64,000 nt of DNA from Bacteroidota bacterium (lineage in GTDB: Bacteria; Bacteroidota; Ignavibacteria; Ignavibacteriales; Ignavibacteriaceae), in NCBI GenBank assembly GCA_020161395.1, contig JAIUOE010000001.1, positions 558,001 through 622,000 of the forward strand, read 5' to 3'. Below the pieces are notes generated by a model, which saw only the letters and a program-made list of their open reading frames with translations, had not been told where the DNA came from and searched no databases. This document shows, in pieces, positions 26,338-35,282 of the stretch (position 1 is the stretch's first letter; each line of letters starts with the position of its first letter). A program made the translations under genes and the position numbers.

Positions 26338-27366
26338 ATGTTTGAAAAAATAAACAGACTCCCGATAGCCAATCTTCCAACTCCACTGGAGCCCGCCGAA
26401 AAACTTGCGGCACATCTCGGGCTGGAATCTTTTCTCTTTAAAAGGGATGACCTGACGGGGCTGGCGATGGGAGGGAACAAAGCCCGAAAACTTGAATTTG
26501 AACTGGCAGGAATTGTCGCCGACGGGTATGATACAATTATCACGGTGGGAGGACAGCAGTCGAACCATGCGAGAATGACAGCCGCAGCCTGCCGGAAACT
26601 CGGAATTGATGTCAAACTGGTTCTCGGTGGAAAAGATTTTACTGAGTTTAAGGGAAATCTGCTTCTCGATACTCTTTTTGGTGCCGATATCAGATATATT
26701 TCCGGAAGTGATGAGGATGATGATCTTCAGACGCTTCAAATGAAGTGGTGCGACGAACTGAAGGCAGCCGGTAAAAAGCCGTATGCGCTTCCTCTCGGTG
26801 GCTCAACTCCCCTCGGAACGCTTGGATATGTAAAAGCCATGGAAGAGTTGAGAGGTCAACTCGAGGATGACAAGGTGCAGATATTTTGTCCCGTTGGTTC
26901 ATGCGGAACTCTTGCCGGAACTGTTTTGGGAGTTGCACTTTTCCTGCCCGGAGCAGAGGTATATGGAATCAGTGTTTCCCGTAACAAAGAGGACATCTTC
27001 AGAAGGACAAGGGAATTAATGAGGGAAGCTGCCCTGTTAATCGATGCTGACCCTGCCCTGTCGGAAAGAGAGTTTTTTGTCTATGACTGCTACCACGAGG
27101 AATACGCAAAACATATCCAAATTGCGAAAGATGCTGCGGAGGTTTGTGCCATGCTCGAAGGGATTATAGTCGATCAGGTTTACACAGGTAAGGCGATGGC
27201 GGGGCTCTTTGATCTCGCGGTAAAGGGGGTGTTGAAGAAAGAGGAACCCGTGATATTCCTTCACACAGGAGGAATGCCCGAGGTGTTTTCAGATACTCTT
27301 CTGTATGGAGAATACGAAAAATGCCGGAAGTACAGTGTCGAAGATGTGCAGGAGATGAAAAAATGA
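26338..27366 (+). CDS. PLP-dependent D-cysteine desulfhydrase / ACC-deaminase family enzyme
   Basis: A 342-residue cytoplasmic enzyme of the tryptophan-synthase beta fold. The cofactor lysine is K48 in GGNKARKLEF, followed by the GGQQSNHARM motif that contacts the cofactor and substrate carboxylate. Relatives break down D-cysteine to pyruvate, hydrogen sulfide and ammonia, or open the ring of 1-aminocyclopropane-1-carboxylate. D-cysteine desulfhydrase is the more likely activity for a free-living bacterium, but the sequence alone does not decide. The stop overlaps the start of the next gene (ATGA), so the two are co-expressed. Confidence 0.85.
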   Translation: MFEKINRLPIANLPTPLEPAEKLAAHLGLESFLFKRDDLTGLAMGGNKARKLEFELAGIVADGYDTIITVGGQQSNHARMTAAACRKLGIDVKLVLGGKDFTEFKGNLLLDTLFGADIRYISGSDEDDDLQTLQMKWCDELKAAGKKPYALPLGGSTPLGTLGYVKAMEELRGQLEDDKVQIFCPVGSCGTLAGTVLGVALFLPGAEVYGISVSRNKEDIFRRTRELMREAALLIDADPALSEREFFVYDCYHEEYAKHIQIAKDAAEVCAMLEGIIVDQVYTGKAMAGLFDLAVKGVLKKEEPVIFLHTGGMPEVFSDTLLYGEYEKCRKYSVEDVQEMKK

Positions 27367-28475
27367 TTTGGTGGCGTTTCCCCGGCTATTGCAGGCTTTT
27401 GTTTGCGGTTACAATTCTGTGGATTTGTGCTTTTGAAGCATACGGACAGGAGGGCAAATCAACCGAAGAAGTGATAGCCAAAGTTGACAGCATGATACCG
27501 GCTCTTCAAAAAGAGTATAAAGTGCCCGGAGTCTCATTGGTTCTTATCAGGGATAACCGGATAGTATATTCGTCCGGTTTTGGTGTAAAGGATGCGCGGA
27601 CCAATGAACCCGTGACGGATGAAACGATGTTTGAAGCCTGTTCGATGACGAAACCGGTGTTTGCATACCTTGCGATGAAGCAGGTGGAAGCGGGAAATCT
27701 TCGACTTGATACTCCCGTCTGGACAATCTTTGACGATCCCTCATTTCAGGGACAGGATTTGAGAAAGAAGATTACTGTAAGGATGCTCCTCTCACACACC
27801 TCAGGTCTGCCAAACTGGCGTCCGGGTGATGATGAAGAGAACGGTTATCTCCCCATTGAGTTTGAACCCGGTACAAAATTCGGCTACTCGGGGGAGGGGA
27901 TGTATTATCTTCAAAAAGTTGTCGAGAAAATAACCGGAAAATCTCTCGAAGTGCTGGCAAAAGAAACACTTTTCAACAGAAACCTGATGAAGAATTCGAG
28001 CTTTATATATCTTCCCGAATTTGAAACAAAGCTGGCTTCAGGTCACGATACTTCCGGCAATTTCAAGAAAAAAACCTCCTATTCAAGAGCAAATGCTGGC
28101 TATTCCCTCTACTGTTCAGCGAAGGACTACGCTTTGTTCCTCCTGGATGTGATGGCGAATGACCGTTCCGGTGGAGATGCCCTCTCATCAGAATTTATCG
28201 ATCAAATGCTCACTCCACAGATAAAAGTAACGACCAGAGAACCACAGGTGAGACCCGGAAATGCAAACGGAATTGAGACTTTTCGCGGACTTGGCTGGGT
28301 AATCGATTCCACTCTCGAGGGGGATATCTGCTACCACAGCGGTGCCAATGGTTCAGGATTCAAATGCTACTCGCAGTTTAACCGCAAAAAAGGTTCAGGA
28401 ATTGTTATTATGACAAACAGTTCAGGCGGTCTCGGTGTTTGGGATAGTGTGATAAGAGCGATAGGGGATATTTAA
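27363..28475 (+). CDS. Exported beta-lactamase-family serine hydrolase
   Basis: A 370-residue protein from the start at 27363, chosen over the in-frame 27321 because it opens a signal peptide (MIWWRFPGYCRLLFAVTILW, cleavage after YGQ) and overlaps the previous stop as ATGA. The catalytic S-x-x-K is SMTK, Y-S-G is in FGYSGEGMYYL, and H-S-G is in CYHSGANGSGF. All three class C/esterase motifs are present. Coupling with the PLP enzyme hints at a role in D-amino-acid or D-peptide metabolism, for example a D-aminopeptidase releasing D-residues, but that is inference. Confidence 0.85.
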   Translation: MIWWRFPGYCRLLFAVTILWICAFEAYGQEGKSTEEVIAKVDSMIPALQKEYKVPGVSLVLIRDNRIVYSSGFGVKDARTNEPVTDETMFEACSMTKPVFAYLAMKQVEAGNLRLDTPVWTIFDDPSFQGQDLRKKITVRMLLSHTSGLPNWRPGDDEENGYLPIEFEPGTKFGYSGEGMYYLQKVVEKITGKSLEVLAKETLFNRNLMKNSSFIYLPEFETKLASGHDTSGNFKKKTSYSRANAGYSLYCSAKDYALFLLDVMANDRSGGDALSSEFIDQMLTPQIKVTTREPQVRPGNANGIETFRGLGWVIDSTLEGDICYHSGANGSGFKCYSQFNRKKGSGIVIMTNSSGGLGVWDSVIRAIGDI

Positions 28476-28877
28476 ATGAAATTTTATTGACCGGGTCAAA
28501 AATAATTCAGTAAATGTGATCAATAATACTTGTTTTTTTATAATTTATAATTATTTTTACTCCCGGGTATTTATTTCACTTGCCCGTGGTTTATGGTGGA
28601 GTTTGTATAATCGTGAGGGTTATTTTCCGGAGAAACCTGTTTAACCCGTTGCACTCTTGGGTGCTTTCTTCTCCAAATGCTTTAGTCGCCTTTCTAATCA
28701 TCATCATCTGACCGTGGTGGACAGTCTTATCTGCAATTTTGCAAAAACTGTTCTTCCCGTCTCTTGTTTTTAATCTCCAATCCCTAACTGTGTGTCATCG
28801 ACCATCAATTTTTATTGAGTGATGACTTTTTTCGTGGTGAGACGACAGGGGTGCTCGCTTAAGAGAAGGAGAATAAA
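28476..28877. other. Long leader region of the LamG gene
   Basis: About 400 bases with no believable gene on either strand. A short palindrome TTGACC-G-GGTCAA (near 28497) follows the upstream stop. AGAAGGAG just before 28878 is the ribosome binding site of the next gene. I do not recognise a riboswitch. Confidence 0.4.
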
Positions 28878-31496
28878 ATGAAAAGAATTTCACTGATTTT
28901 GTTTGTACTGTTGGCTTTATCGGGTCACCTGCCTGCACAGATCGGCGGTTATGCAGTCGATTTGGATGGCACCGATGACTATATCGACCTGCCTGACGGA
29001 GTATATTTCGATGACAATACCTATACTATTGAAGCATGGGTATACCTGCGGGATGCCGGATTTCAAAAGCGACTCATTGACTTTGCCAACGGCCCCAGTT
29101 CAAACAATGTGATTCTCTCGTTGCGGGGGACTAATGAGTATCCCCGGTTTGAAATTTACAATAACAATCTGTTCACAAGCGGGGTTTCGGGAAATACACA
29201 AATACCCCTGAATCAATGGACGCACATTGCGTTGGCTTGTTCCAGCGGGTATGCCAGAATGTATATGAACGGATTGCTCATAGGGGAAGTTGCAACAAGC
29301 GGTCTAAGGGCTATATCCCGTTCATCAAACTTTATCGGTAAAAGTAACTGGTCTGGCGATGGAAGCGCGAATATGAAAATAGACGAGTTCAGGTTCTGGA
29401 AAACGGGCAGAACTGCCGAAGAAATAAAAAGGTACATGTATAAAGAACTCACCGGTAGTGAAGACAGCCTTCTTGTTTACTACAAAATGAGTAACGGTTC
29501 GGGAACCACTGTTTCTGATAATAAAACCGGCGGTACTACCAATGGTACCCTTGTCAACGGGCCCGTATGGAAAGCATCAGGATGCTTTGCGAATCCTACA
29601 CAGGCGTTGGAATTCGACGGCACACAATATGTCTCAGCCACTTTGAATACTGCCATTGGAGCATCTTTCACTGAAGAGGTGTGGATATATCCTACTAATT
29701 CGTCTTTACAGTACCTTGGAATTATTGGATATCACCCGGGCACTCCACCCTCCCGAACACCCAGTATCTACCAGTACGGCTATAATGTCCACTGGGGATT
29801 TGGCAATGGAACCATTTGGTACAGCGATGAGACCACAACCAACCCGTTAACCATGAACAAGTGGAACCACATTGCTACAACCTTTGACGGCACCAATTAC
29901 CGGCTATATGTCAATGGTAAAGAGGAAAAAAATTATACCGGTGCATCTGGCAAGACACCGGTAAATACGACAGCTTTCAGGATTGGTATCGTCGATAACA
30001 ATTACATCGGTAAAATTGATGAAGTCAGGGTATGGTCTGCCGTGCGCACTCCACAGGAAATCAGGGATAATATGATGCGTCCTTTAAGAGGTGATGAAAC
30101 AAACCTGAAGGCTTATTACAGATTCGAAGAACGGGAAGGAAATACCGTTTACGAACTTGTTTCCGCGTCACAAAACGGCACGATGAACGGCATGAATCCT
30201 GCGACAGACCGCGTGACATCAACGGCTTACAACACATGGATTGGAAGTGAAAGCAGTGTCTGGACAAACACTGCAAACTGGAGTCTCGGTACCGCTCCTG
30301 ATAACACTCAAAATGCAGGTGCCTACAAGTGGAATCTTGGTAACGAATTGAATTTTAGTGGCACACCGGCAGTAAACAATCTTTTGGTCTCTTCAGGTTC
30401 TGCGCCTGTACTTGGTTCGGCTCTCTCCATAGCCGGGAATTTTGTACTCGAAAGCGACCTCAACCTCAATGGACAGCAGATTTCTCTTGGATCGACAGGA
30501 TATCTTGTTGAAGGATCAGGCAGGCTCTTCGGAACCACAGGAAGTATCACTGCCAGCAGAACCCTGTCTAATATCACCTCCGAAAATGTAGCAGGACTTG
30601 GCGCCGTAATTACCTCCTCTGCAAATATGGGAGTTACTACCATAACCAGGGGGCACTCATCAAGAATTGCTCACGGTACAGGGAGTGTGTTGAGGTGGTA
30701 CGATATCAGTCCTGCGACCAACATCGGGTTGGATGCGACCCTCGTTTTCAACTACAACTCCCTTGAACTCGGATCTGTTACGGAAAGCAAACTCGTTCTC
30801 TTCAAGTCGATCAACAGTGGAACCGACTGGACAAAAATGAATGGAACTGTTGATGTGGATAATAACAGAGTAACACTCTCCGGCATTGGTAGTTTCTCTT
30901 TGTGGACTGCTGCCGACTCTGACAATCCTCTTCCAGTTGAGCTGGTGAATTTTACCACATCTGTTTCCGGCAAAACTGTAATGCTGAACTGGGAAACAAA
31001 AACAGAGGTGATGAACGCCGGTTTCGAAGTTGAAAGGAAAACTCCGGGTTCAGATTGGCAGAAAATAGCTTTCGTCGAAGGTAACTACACCACCAATTCA
31101 CCAAAATACTATTCTTTCTCCGATCAGCCGGCTGTGAACGGTACCGTTTTTTATCGCTTGAAACAAGTGGATACCGACGGCAGTTTTGAATATTCCGCGG
31201 AAGTAAAAGTTGATCTTGGTCTGCCGGCGCAGTTTGCCATCGATCAAAACTTCCCGAATCCGTTTAATCCTTCGACCACAGTTAATTATTCGTTGCCGGT
31301 TGAAGGAATAGTGAATATAAAACTTTACAACTCACAGGGCAGGGAAGTAGCAACGATTCTTAACGAGTTAAAAGAGGCAGGATACCACAGTATCACGATT
31401 GATGCAGCAAAACTTTCCCTTGCATCAGGTGTTTACTTCTACAGAATCTCGGCAGGTGGTTTTACCAAAACCAGGAAAATGCTTCTTTTGCAATAG
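28878..31496 (+). CDS. Secreted protein with two LamG domains and type IX sorting domain
   Basis: An 872-residue exported protein. The signal peptide is MKRISLILFVLLALSGHLPAQ. Two concanavalin/LamG-type jelly-roll domains follow: residues of about 25-190, starting DLDGTDDYIDLP with an IEAWVYL strand, and about 245-405, starting LEFDGTQYVSAT. Each ends with an IDEFRFW or IDEVRVW block. A middle region (about 430-650) is Ser/Thr/Asn-rich and beta-rich, and an immunoglobulin-like domain leads to the C-terminal sorting domain (PNPFNPSTTVNYSLP ... SGVYFYRIS). LamG domains usually bind sugars or proteins. It is likely to be a surface adhesin or binding protein. Confidence 0.87.
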   Translation: MKRISLILFVLLALSGHLPAQIGGYAVDLDGTDDYIDLPDGVYFDDNTYTIEAWVYLRDAGFQKRLIDFANGPSSNNVILSLRGTNEYPRFEIYNNNLFTSGVSGNTQIPLNQWTHIALACSSGYARMYMNGLLIGEVATSGLRAISRSSNFIGKSNWSGDGSANMKIDEFRFWKTGRTAEEIKRYMYKELTGSEDSLLVYYKMSNGSGTTVSDNKTGGTTNGTLVNGPVWKASGCFANPTQALEFDGTQYVSATLNTAIGASFTEEVWIYPTNSSLQYLGIIGYHPGTPPSRTPSIYQYGYNVHWGFGNGTIWYSDETTTNPLTMNKWNHIATTFDGTNYRLYVNGKEEKNYTGASGKTPVNTTAFRIGIVDNNYIGKIDEVRVWSAVRTPQEIRDNMMRPLRGDETNLKAYYRFEEREGNTVYELVSASQNGTMNGMNPATDRVTSTAYNTWIGSESSVWTNTANWSLGTAPDNTQNAGAYKWNLGNELNFSGTPAVNNLLVSSGSAPVLGSALSIAGNFVLESDLNLNGQQISLGSTGYLVEGSGRLFGTTGSITASRTLSNITSENVAGLGAVITSSANMGVTTITRGHSSRIAHGTGSVLRWYDISPATNIGLDATLVFNYNSLELGSVTESKLVLFKSINSGTDWTKMNGTVDVDNNRVTLSGIGSFSLWTAADSDNPLPVELVNFTTSVSGKTVMLNWETKTEVMNAGFEVERKTPGSDWQKIAFVEGNYTTNSPKYYSFSDQPAVNGTVFYRLKQVDTDGSFEYSAEVKVDLGLPAQFAIDQNFPNPFNPSTTVNYSLPVEGIVNIKLYNSQGREVATILNELKEAGYHSITIDAAKLSLASGVYFYRISAGGFTKTRKMLLLQ

Positions 31497-31510
31497 TTTC
31501 ACACGATACT

Positions 31511-31538
31511 CCGGGCAGGTATTTAAATGCCTGTCCGG
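31511..31538. terminator. Bidirectional hairpin between convergent genes
   Basis: CCGGGCAGG (31511-31519) pairs with CCTGTCCGG (31530-31538), nine pairs with one wobble. It sits between the end of the LamG gene and the convergent membrane-protein operon. The T run is poor, so it may be a stall hairpin. Confidence 0.5.
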
Positions 31539-31558
31539 GGTGTTCATCCGGGTACCGG

Positions 31559-31843
31559 CTACAAATCCCTCGGCAGTTTTTGGATGATGTTGTCGAACAC
31601 CCTGTCCCTGAGTGATTTGTATTGGGGTATGAAGTTAATCAGAACACCTGAAAGAATCAGTATTACGCCAACAGCTACAACTTTTGTGCTGATAAATATT
31701 CCCAAAGCAACCAGGGCTATAGATGGCAGATAGTAAATCATAAACTCTACAAATCCTCTAAGCATGATTACTGACATTTTCCATAAAACATATAAAATGC
31801 CAATACCGAGAAGAATCCCCAAAGATATGAGTACCGCTTCCAT
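31559..31843 (-). CDS. Small multi-pass membrane protein
   Basis: A 94-residue protein with two or three hydrophobic segments (about 3-22, 34-51 and 55-72) and a basic end. I do not recognise the family. It is the last gene of a three-gene operon; its start overlaps the stop of the two-module protein by one base (TAATG). Likely partner of the PH-like membrane proteins encoded just upstream. Confidence 0.65.
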   Translation of the reverse strand: MEAVLISLGILLGIGILYVLWKMSVIMLRGFVEFMIYYLPSIALVALGIFISTKVVAVGVILILSGVLINFIPQYKSLRDRVFDNIIQKLPRDL

Positions 31844-32913
31844 TATGCTGCCTCCAATCCCCGGACAATATTGGATATCATGTTCAGTTTTTTAATAAAT
31901 GCTCTCAACTCACTTTTTGAATAAAGTTTGACGCTTACCTCGGTTGTTCCGCCCGGGTAGTCGATTTGAAACAGCTTGTCTTTTCGTAAAAAATAGAGTA
32001 TCAGATAAAACACTCCGAATAAAAATAACGGGTAAATGGGAAAGGTTAGTCCCAGACAAATGATAGCCCGGATCAGATAGGGAGTAGGTTTATATTCGAT
32101 GAATTTTGCCCCTCTGATATCTTTAAGCTCCACTATCTGGCTGCCTGAAAGTTTGAGCCCGCCTTTATACAACCTTCCATATGCGTAAACTCTTTTGTTT
32201 GAAACCACCATTATATTTTTTGAGAGACTCCCCTTTAGCAGTCCCGTTATGTATCCCTCGCCCAAAGCGAAGACAGCTCTCTCGTCCCGATCGTGCAACA
32301 TTTTTCTGATATTAACATCTGAGGGAAGAGAGACAGAATCGGGGAACACCCTGTTGATTGCAGGGTTGCTGTTCCCTTCGGCCATAATTGATCTCTCAAT
32401 GAAGACACAATGTTGAAAATCATATAACTCGGCCGCAGAGAAAAATTTGGCAAGGGTGGCAATTGACCCGCCGGGGTATTCAATAATGAACATTTTCTGT
32501 TTCCCAAAAAATGCGTCAAATAAAAAACCAATCGAAAGTTGAATAAACAGGACGGTAAGCCCTATAACAACCATGTGCAAACCAAAATTATGATGGAAAT
32601 TGTTGCTTAAAGAGAGAGCTATACCGGCTATACCAAGAGGTAAAAAAATCAATCCCAGTATCTTGCGAATCCAAAACTCTGTAGTAACAAACTTTACACC
32701 GGTAACTTTACGAAGAGGGACAATTTTATTCTCTGTCGCCCGGTTCAGAGGCAGGGAAAATTGCACACCCCTGAAGTATATTCGTTTGTCGGTAAGGATT
32801 ATAAAAGTGGAAGCCAGTGACCCGTCCATCAATGAGGCAATATAGCCTTGTCCGACAACCTTGATGATTCTTTCTTCAGGGTCGAGTAAAACCTTTGAAA
32901 AATCTGTCGCCAT
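31843..32913 (-). CDS. Membrane protein with two PH-like modules
   Basis: A 356-residue protein made of two related modules (about 1-185 and 195-350). Each module has a GY-I-A/T-x-L-x-x-G-S-L start, a strand ending D-K-R-I-Y or N-K-R-V-Y, a V-T-G-x-K-F or I-R-G-A-K-F strand, a hydrophobic hairpin, then I-x-Y-P-G-G and a closing amphipathic helix. The strand pattern resembles bacterial PH-like domains that sit on membranes, here interrupted by a membrane hairpin. The neighbour at 32927 is a third copy of the module. Function unknown; the resemblance is by pattern and not proven. Confidence 0.6.
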   Translation of the reverse strand: MATDFSKVLLDPEERIIKVVGQGYIASLMDGSLASTFIILTDKRIYFRGVQFSLPLNRATENKIVPLRKVTGVKFVTTEFWIRKILGLIFLPLGIAGIALSLSNNFHHNFGLHMVVIGLTVLFIQLSIGFLFDAFFGKQKMFIIEYPGGSIATLAKFFSAAELYDFQHCVFIERSIMAEGNSNPAINRVFPDSVSLPSDVNIRKMLHDRDERAVFALGEGYITGLLKGSLSKNIMVVSNKRVYAYGRLYKGGLKLSGSQIVELKDIRGAKFIEYKPTPYLIRAIICLGLTFPIYPLFLFGVFYLILYFLRKDKLFQIDYPGGTTEVSVKLYSKSELRAFIKKLNMISNIVRGLEAA

Positions 32914-32926
32914 TGTTTCCCCGCAG

Positions 32927-33364
32927 TTACCGGTAAGCTTGCCGGCTGTCTTGAAGTTTGTAAATGGCCTTTTGGAACTCCCTTATCTCTCTCGGCTCAT
33001 ACCAACTTGCTTTTACGGCGACATATCCACCCGGGTACTCAATTATAAAGAGTCTCTTGCGAAAAATAAAGTAAAGAATCAAAGGAATGATCAAAAAGAA
33101 TAAGATCAAAAGCCGTGGATTGCTCAACTGGACATACCTGGTACCCGTGATATCGGCGACATTGATTATCGATTCCGAATAAAAACTTTGTCCAAACAGG
33201 TTGAAGACCCGCCCCTTCTGGTATACCCTCTCGTTACTAAGCAACAGAACCCCGCTGCTTACATCTCCCTGCAGAATACTTGCGACATAACTCTGCCCCA
33301 GGACAGACACAAACTGCTCGTTCTGTGTGACAAAAATCTTATTAAGTTGTTCATTTGTAATCAT
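32927..33364 (-). CDS. Membrane protein with one PH-like module
   Basis: A 145-residue protein with a single copy of the module seen twice in the next gene: GQSYVASILQGDVSSG, then LLSNERVYQKG, ADITGTRYV, a hydrophobic hairpin (about 88-106), and FIIEYPGGYVAV followed by a helix. It is the first gene of the operon, 13 bases before the two-module gene. The three modules probably arose by tandem duplication. Function unknown. Confidence 0.6.
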   Translation of the reverse strand: MITNEQLNKIFVTQNEQFVSVLGQSYVASILQGDVSSGVLLLSNERVYQKGRVFNLFGQSFYSESIINVADITGTRYVQLSNPRLLILFFLIIPLILYFIFRKRLFIIEYPGGYVAVKASWYEPREIREFQKAIYKLQDSRQAYR

Positions 33365-33471
33365 ATCTCTTCCGGAAAATATTTATGCAAAGTTTTAACT
33401 TCCTGAAGAGAATATAGAATGAAAAGAAGCTTATTCGGAAAAGATGGATTATATGCCGGAAAATAAATTCT

Positions 33472-35133
33472 CTACTTCAAAAGCAAAATCTTCTGAGTCA
33501 GTCTGTTTTTTGCCGAGATTGCCTGCACGAAATAGACTCCCGAGGAGAGCCCCAATCCGTCAATGGAGAAGTGGTGGGTTCCCGGTTCCTTCGTTCCGTT
33601 GAAAATCGATTTAATGAGTGTCCCACGGCTGTCGAACAGGGTAATGTGAATATCAGACGACACGGGGATATCGAGTGTGAAGCCTGTCTGTGGATTAAAG
33701 GGATTCGGTGTCGCATTTCCCATTCTGAAGTCAGCCGGGATTTCCGAATGCTTTTCCTCAACTCCAACAGCAGTAAGAGGGATTTTAATTGTTTGAATCT
33801 GATAGATTCCCGAACGGTTGTCCATCCAGAAAGGATGAAGGGTGTTTTGCCGGTAAACTATTGAGATGTTGTCTCCCTGATATCCCTGTCCCAACCCGCC
33901 AATCGGGGTTGGTTTAAAATTTCTGTCAGAAATCTCATACTCCGTCCAGGTGTTACCATTGTCGAGAGACCTTGCGAGAAAAACACCTGCGGAGTCGGAA
34001 GTTGTCGCTCTGTCATCGTAATAAATCACATTAATTCCTCCGAATTCATCCACGGTCATCGCAGGAAAGAATTGTATTTTCCCATTGTTCAATGGATCCT
34101 GATTTACTCGAATTCCACCTGACCAGGTTGCTCCCCCGTCCGTCGAACGGTTGAATATGATATCTGGATCAGACCCCGCCACTGAGGTATTTTTTTGGGT
34201 GGTGATTACATAAAGCCAGCCGTTTGATGCTCCACCCGAAAGATCAATGGCAAGCTGAGGATTGCTGTTCACCCGGATATTCTGTTTTGTGGGGAGTACT
34301 CCCTGAATACCGTTGGTTACAAAAGCATTCTCGGTTACAGTCCATGAAGTGCCGCCGTTTGTTGATTTTGCAAAGCCTGTGTATTTTTCAGTAAACGGCG
34401 AGACAGATGTAACGGCTGCCCAGACTGCATAGACCACTCCTGAGTTGTCAACCACAAGTCCACCACCGTAGTTTCTGTCAGTTGGTGAATTGATTTGCTG
34501 CACTGCCGACCAGTTTTGTCCACCATCGTCGGAATAAACAAAAACCAAGGGGTAAGGGGGGCTGTATCTCACCCATGCGACATAAATTCTTCCATAATAA
34601 GGACTTGCAGGGGAATTATCGGAAGCCAGCCATGCCCTCTCGAGTTCAACATTTGTAATTGATTTTGCATTCGACCATGTTTTCCCCTGATCGGTTGATC
34701 TGTGCGAGTAGAGTCCGTAAAGGGGTATCTTGCCGTTACGAGTCAGCACAAATGTGCCGTTTTTATCGATTACCACTCCGGGGTCGCCACCGTGAAATGC
34801 TATCGAGGGACCACCCGAACATGTATCGCTGCCGAAAAAGGAGGTTCCACCATTGGTCGAGACATAAATACCCTCACTGACAAAAAACTGCGGGGAAAAA
34901 CTGATGGCATTTGCCGATACAAATATCATGTCAGGGAAGTTGTGATTAACGGTAGCCACCACTTCTGTTTGCGTGACTGCGGAAGGAAATACCGGATAGT
35001 TGGGGATACCGAGATGAATGTAATTTTGAGCAGGTGTTACTGTCATTAAACAGAAAATTCCGTAAAATGCAAATGAAAAGCATCTCTTTCTAATTAAAAG
35101 ATTCAAAAAATTCTTGTTCTGTTTATTTGGCAT
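33472..35133 (-). CDS. Secreted sialidase-fold Asp-box protein with type IX sorting domain
   Basis: A 553-residue exported protein. The N-terminus has a longer basic lead and then a hydrophobic segment ending near TPAQ. Asp-box motifs (STDQGKTW, SDDGGQNW, STNGGTSW, STDGGATW, SLDNGNTW) define a beta-propeller similar to the product at 23086. The sorting domain begins TPNPFNPQTGFTLDIP and ends LSSGVYFVQA...KILLLK. No sialidase catalytic set is evident. Monocistronic. Confidence 0.83.
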   Translation of the reverse strand: MPNKQNKNFLNLLIRKRCFSFAFYGIFCLMTVTPAQNYIHLGIPNYPVFPSAVTQTEVVATVNHNFPDMIFVSANAISFSPQFFVSEGIYVSTNGGTSFFGSDTCSGGPSIAFHGGDPGVVIDKNGTFVLTRNGKIPLYGLYSHRSTDQGKTWSNAKSITNVELERAWLASDNSPASPYYGRIYVAWVRYSPPYPLVFVYSDDGGQNWSAVQQINSPTDRNYGGGLVVDNSGVVYAVWAAVTSVSPFTEKYTGFAKSTNGGTSWTVTENAFVTNGIQGVLPTKQNIRVNSNPQLAIDLSGGASNGWLYVITTQKNTSVAGSDPDIIFNRSTDGGATWSGGIRVNQDPLNNGKIQFFPAMTVDEFGGINVIYYDDRATTSDSAGVFLARSLDNGNTWTEYEISDRNFKPTPIGGLGQGYQGDNISIVYRQNTLHPFWMDNRSGIYQIQTIKIPLTAVGVEEKHSEIPADFRMGNATPNPFNPQTGFTLDIPVSSDIHITLFDSRGTLIKSIFNGTKEPGTHHFSIDGLGLSSGVYFVQAISAKNRLTQKILLLK

Positions 35134-35282
35134 TATTGACCTGTTTTTACATTAAACCACAGAGCACACAGAGTGCACAGAGGAAAAAACCGCAGAGATC
35201 GCAAAGACCGCAAGGGGGCACGAATGCCCCTCATACGGAAAATTATTGGATTACTGCATTATTGCATTATTGGATTACTGCA
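35134..35282. repeat. Intergenic CACAGAG-type repeat and short tandem repeat
   Basis: The stretch contains a run of related CACAGAG, CACACAG and GCAGAG units, followed by GCAAAG and CGCAAG. It then has ATTGGATTACTGCATT repeated (35248-35283 area) around a shorter ATTGCATT. I recall degenerate CACAGAG runs from intergenic regions of this bacterial group; their role is unknown. No gene lies here. Confidence 0.5.
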
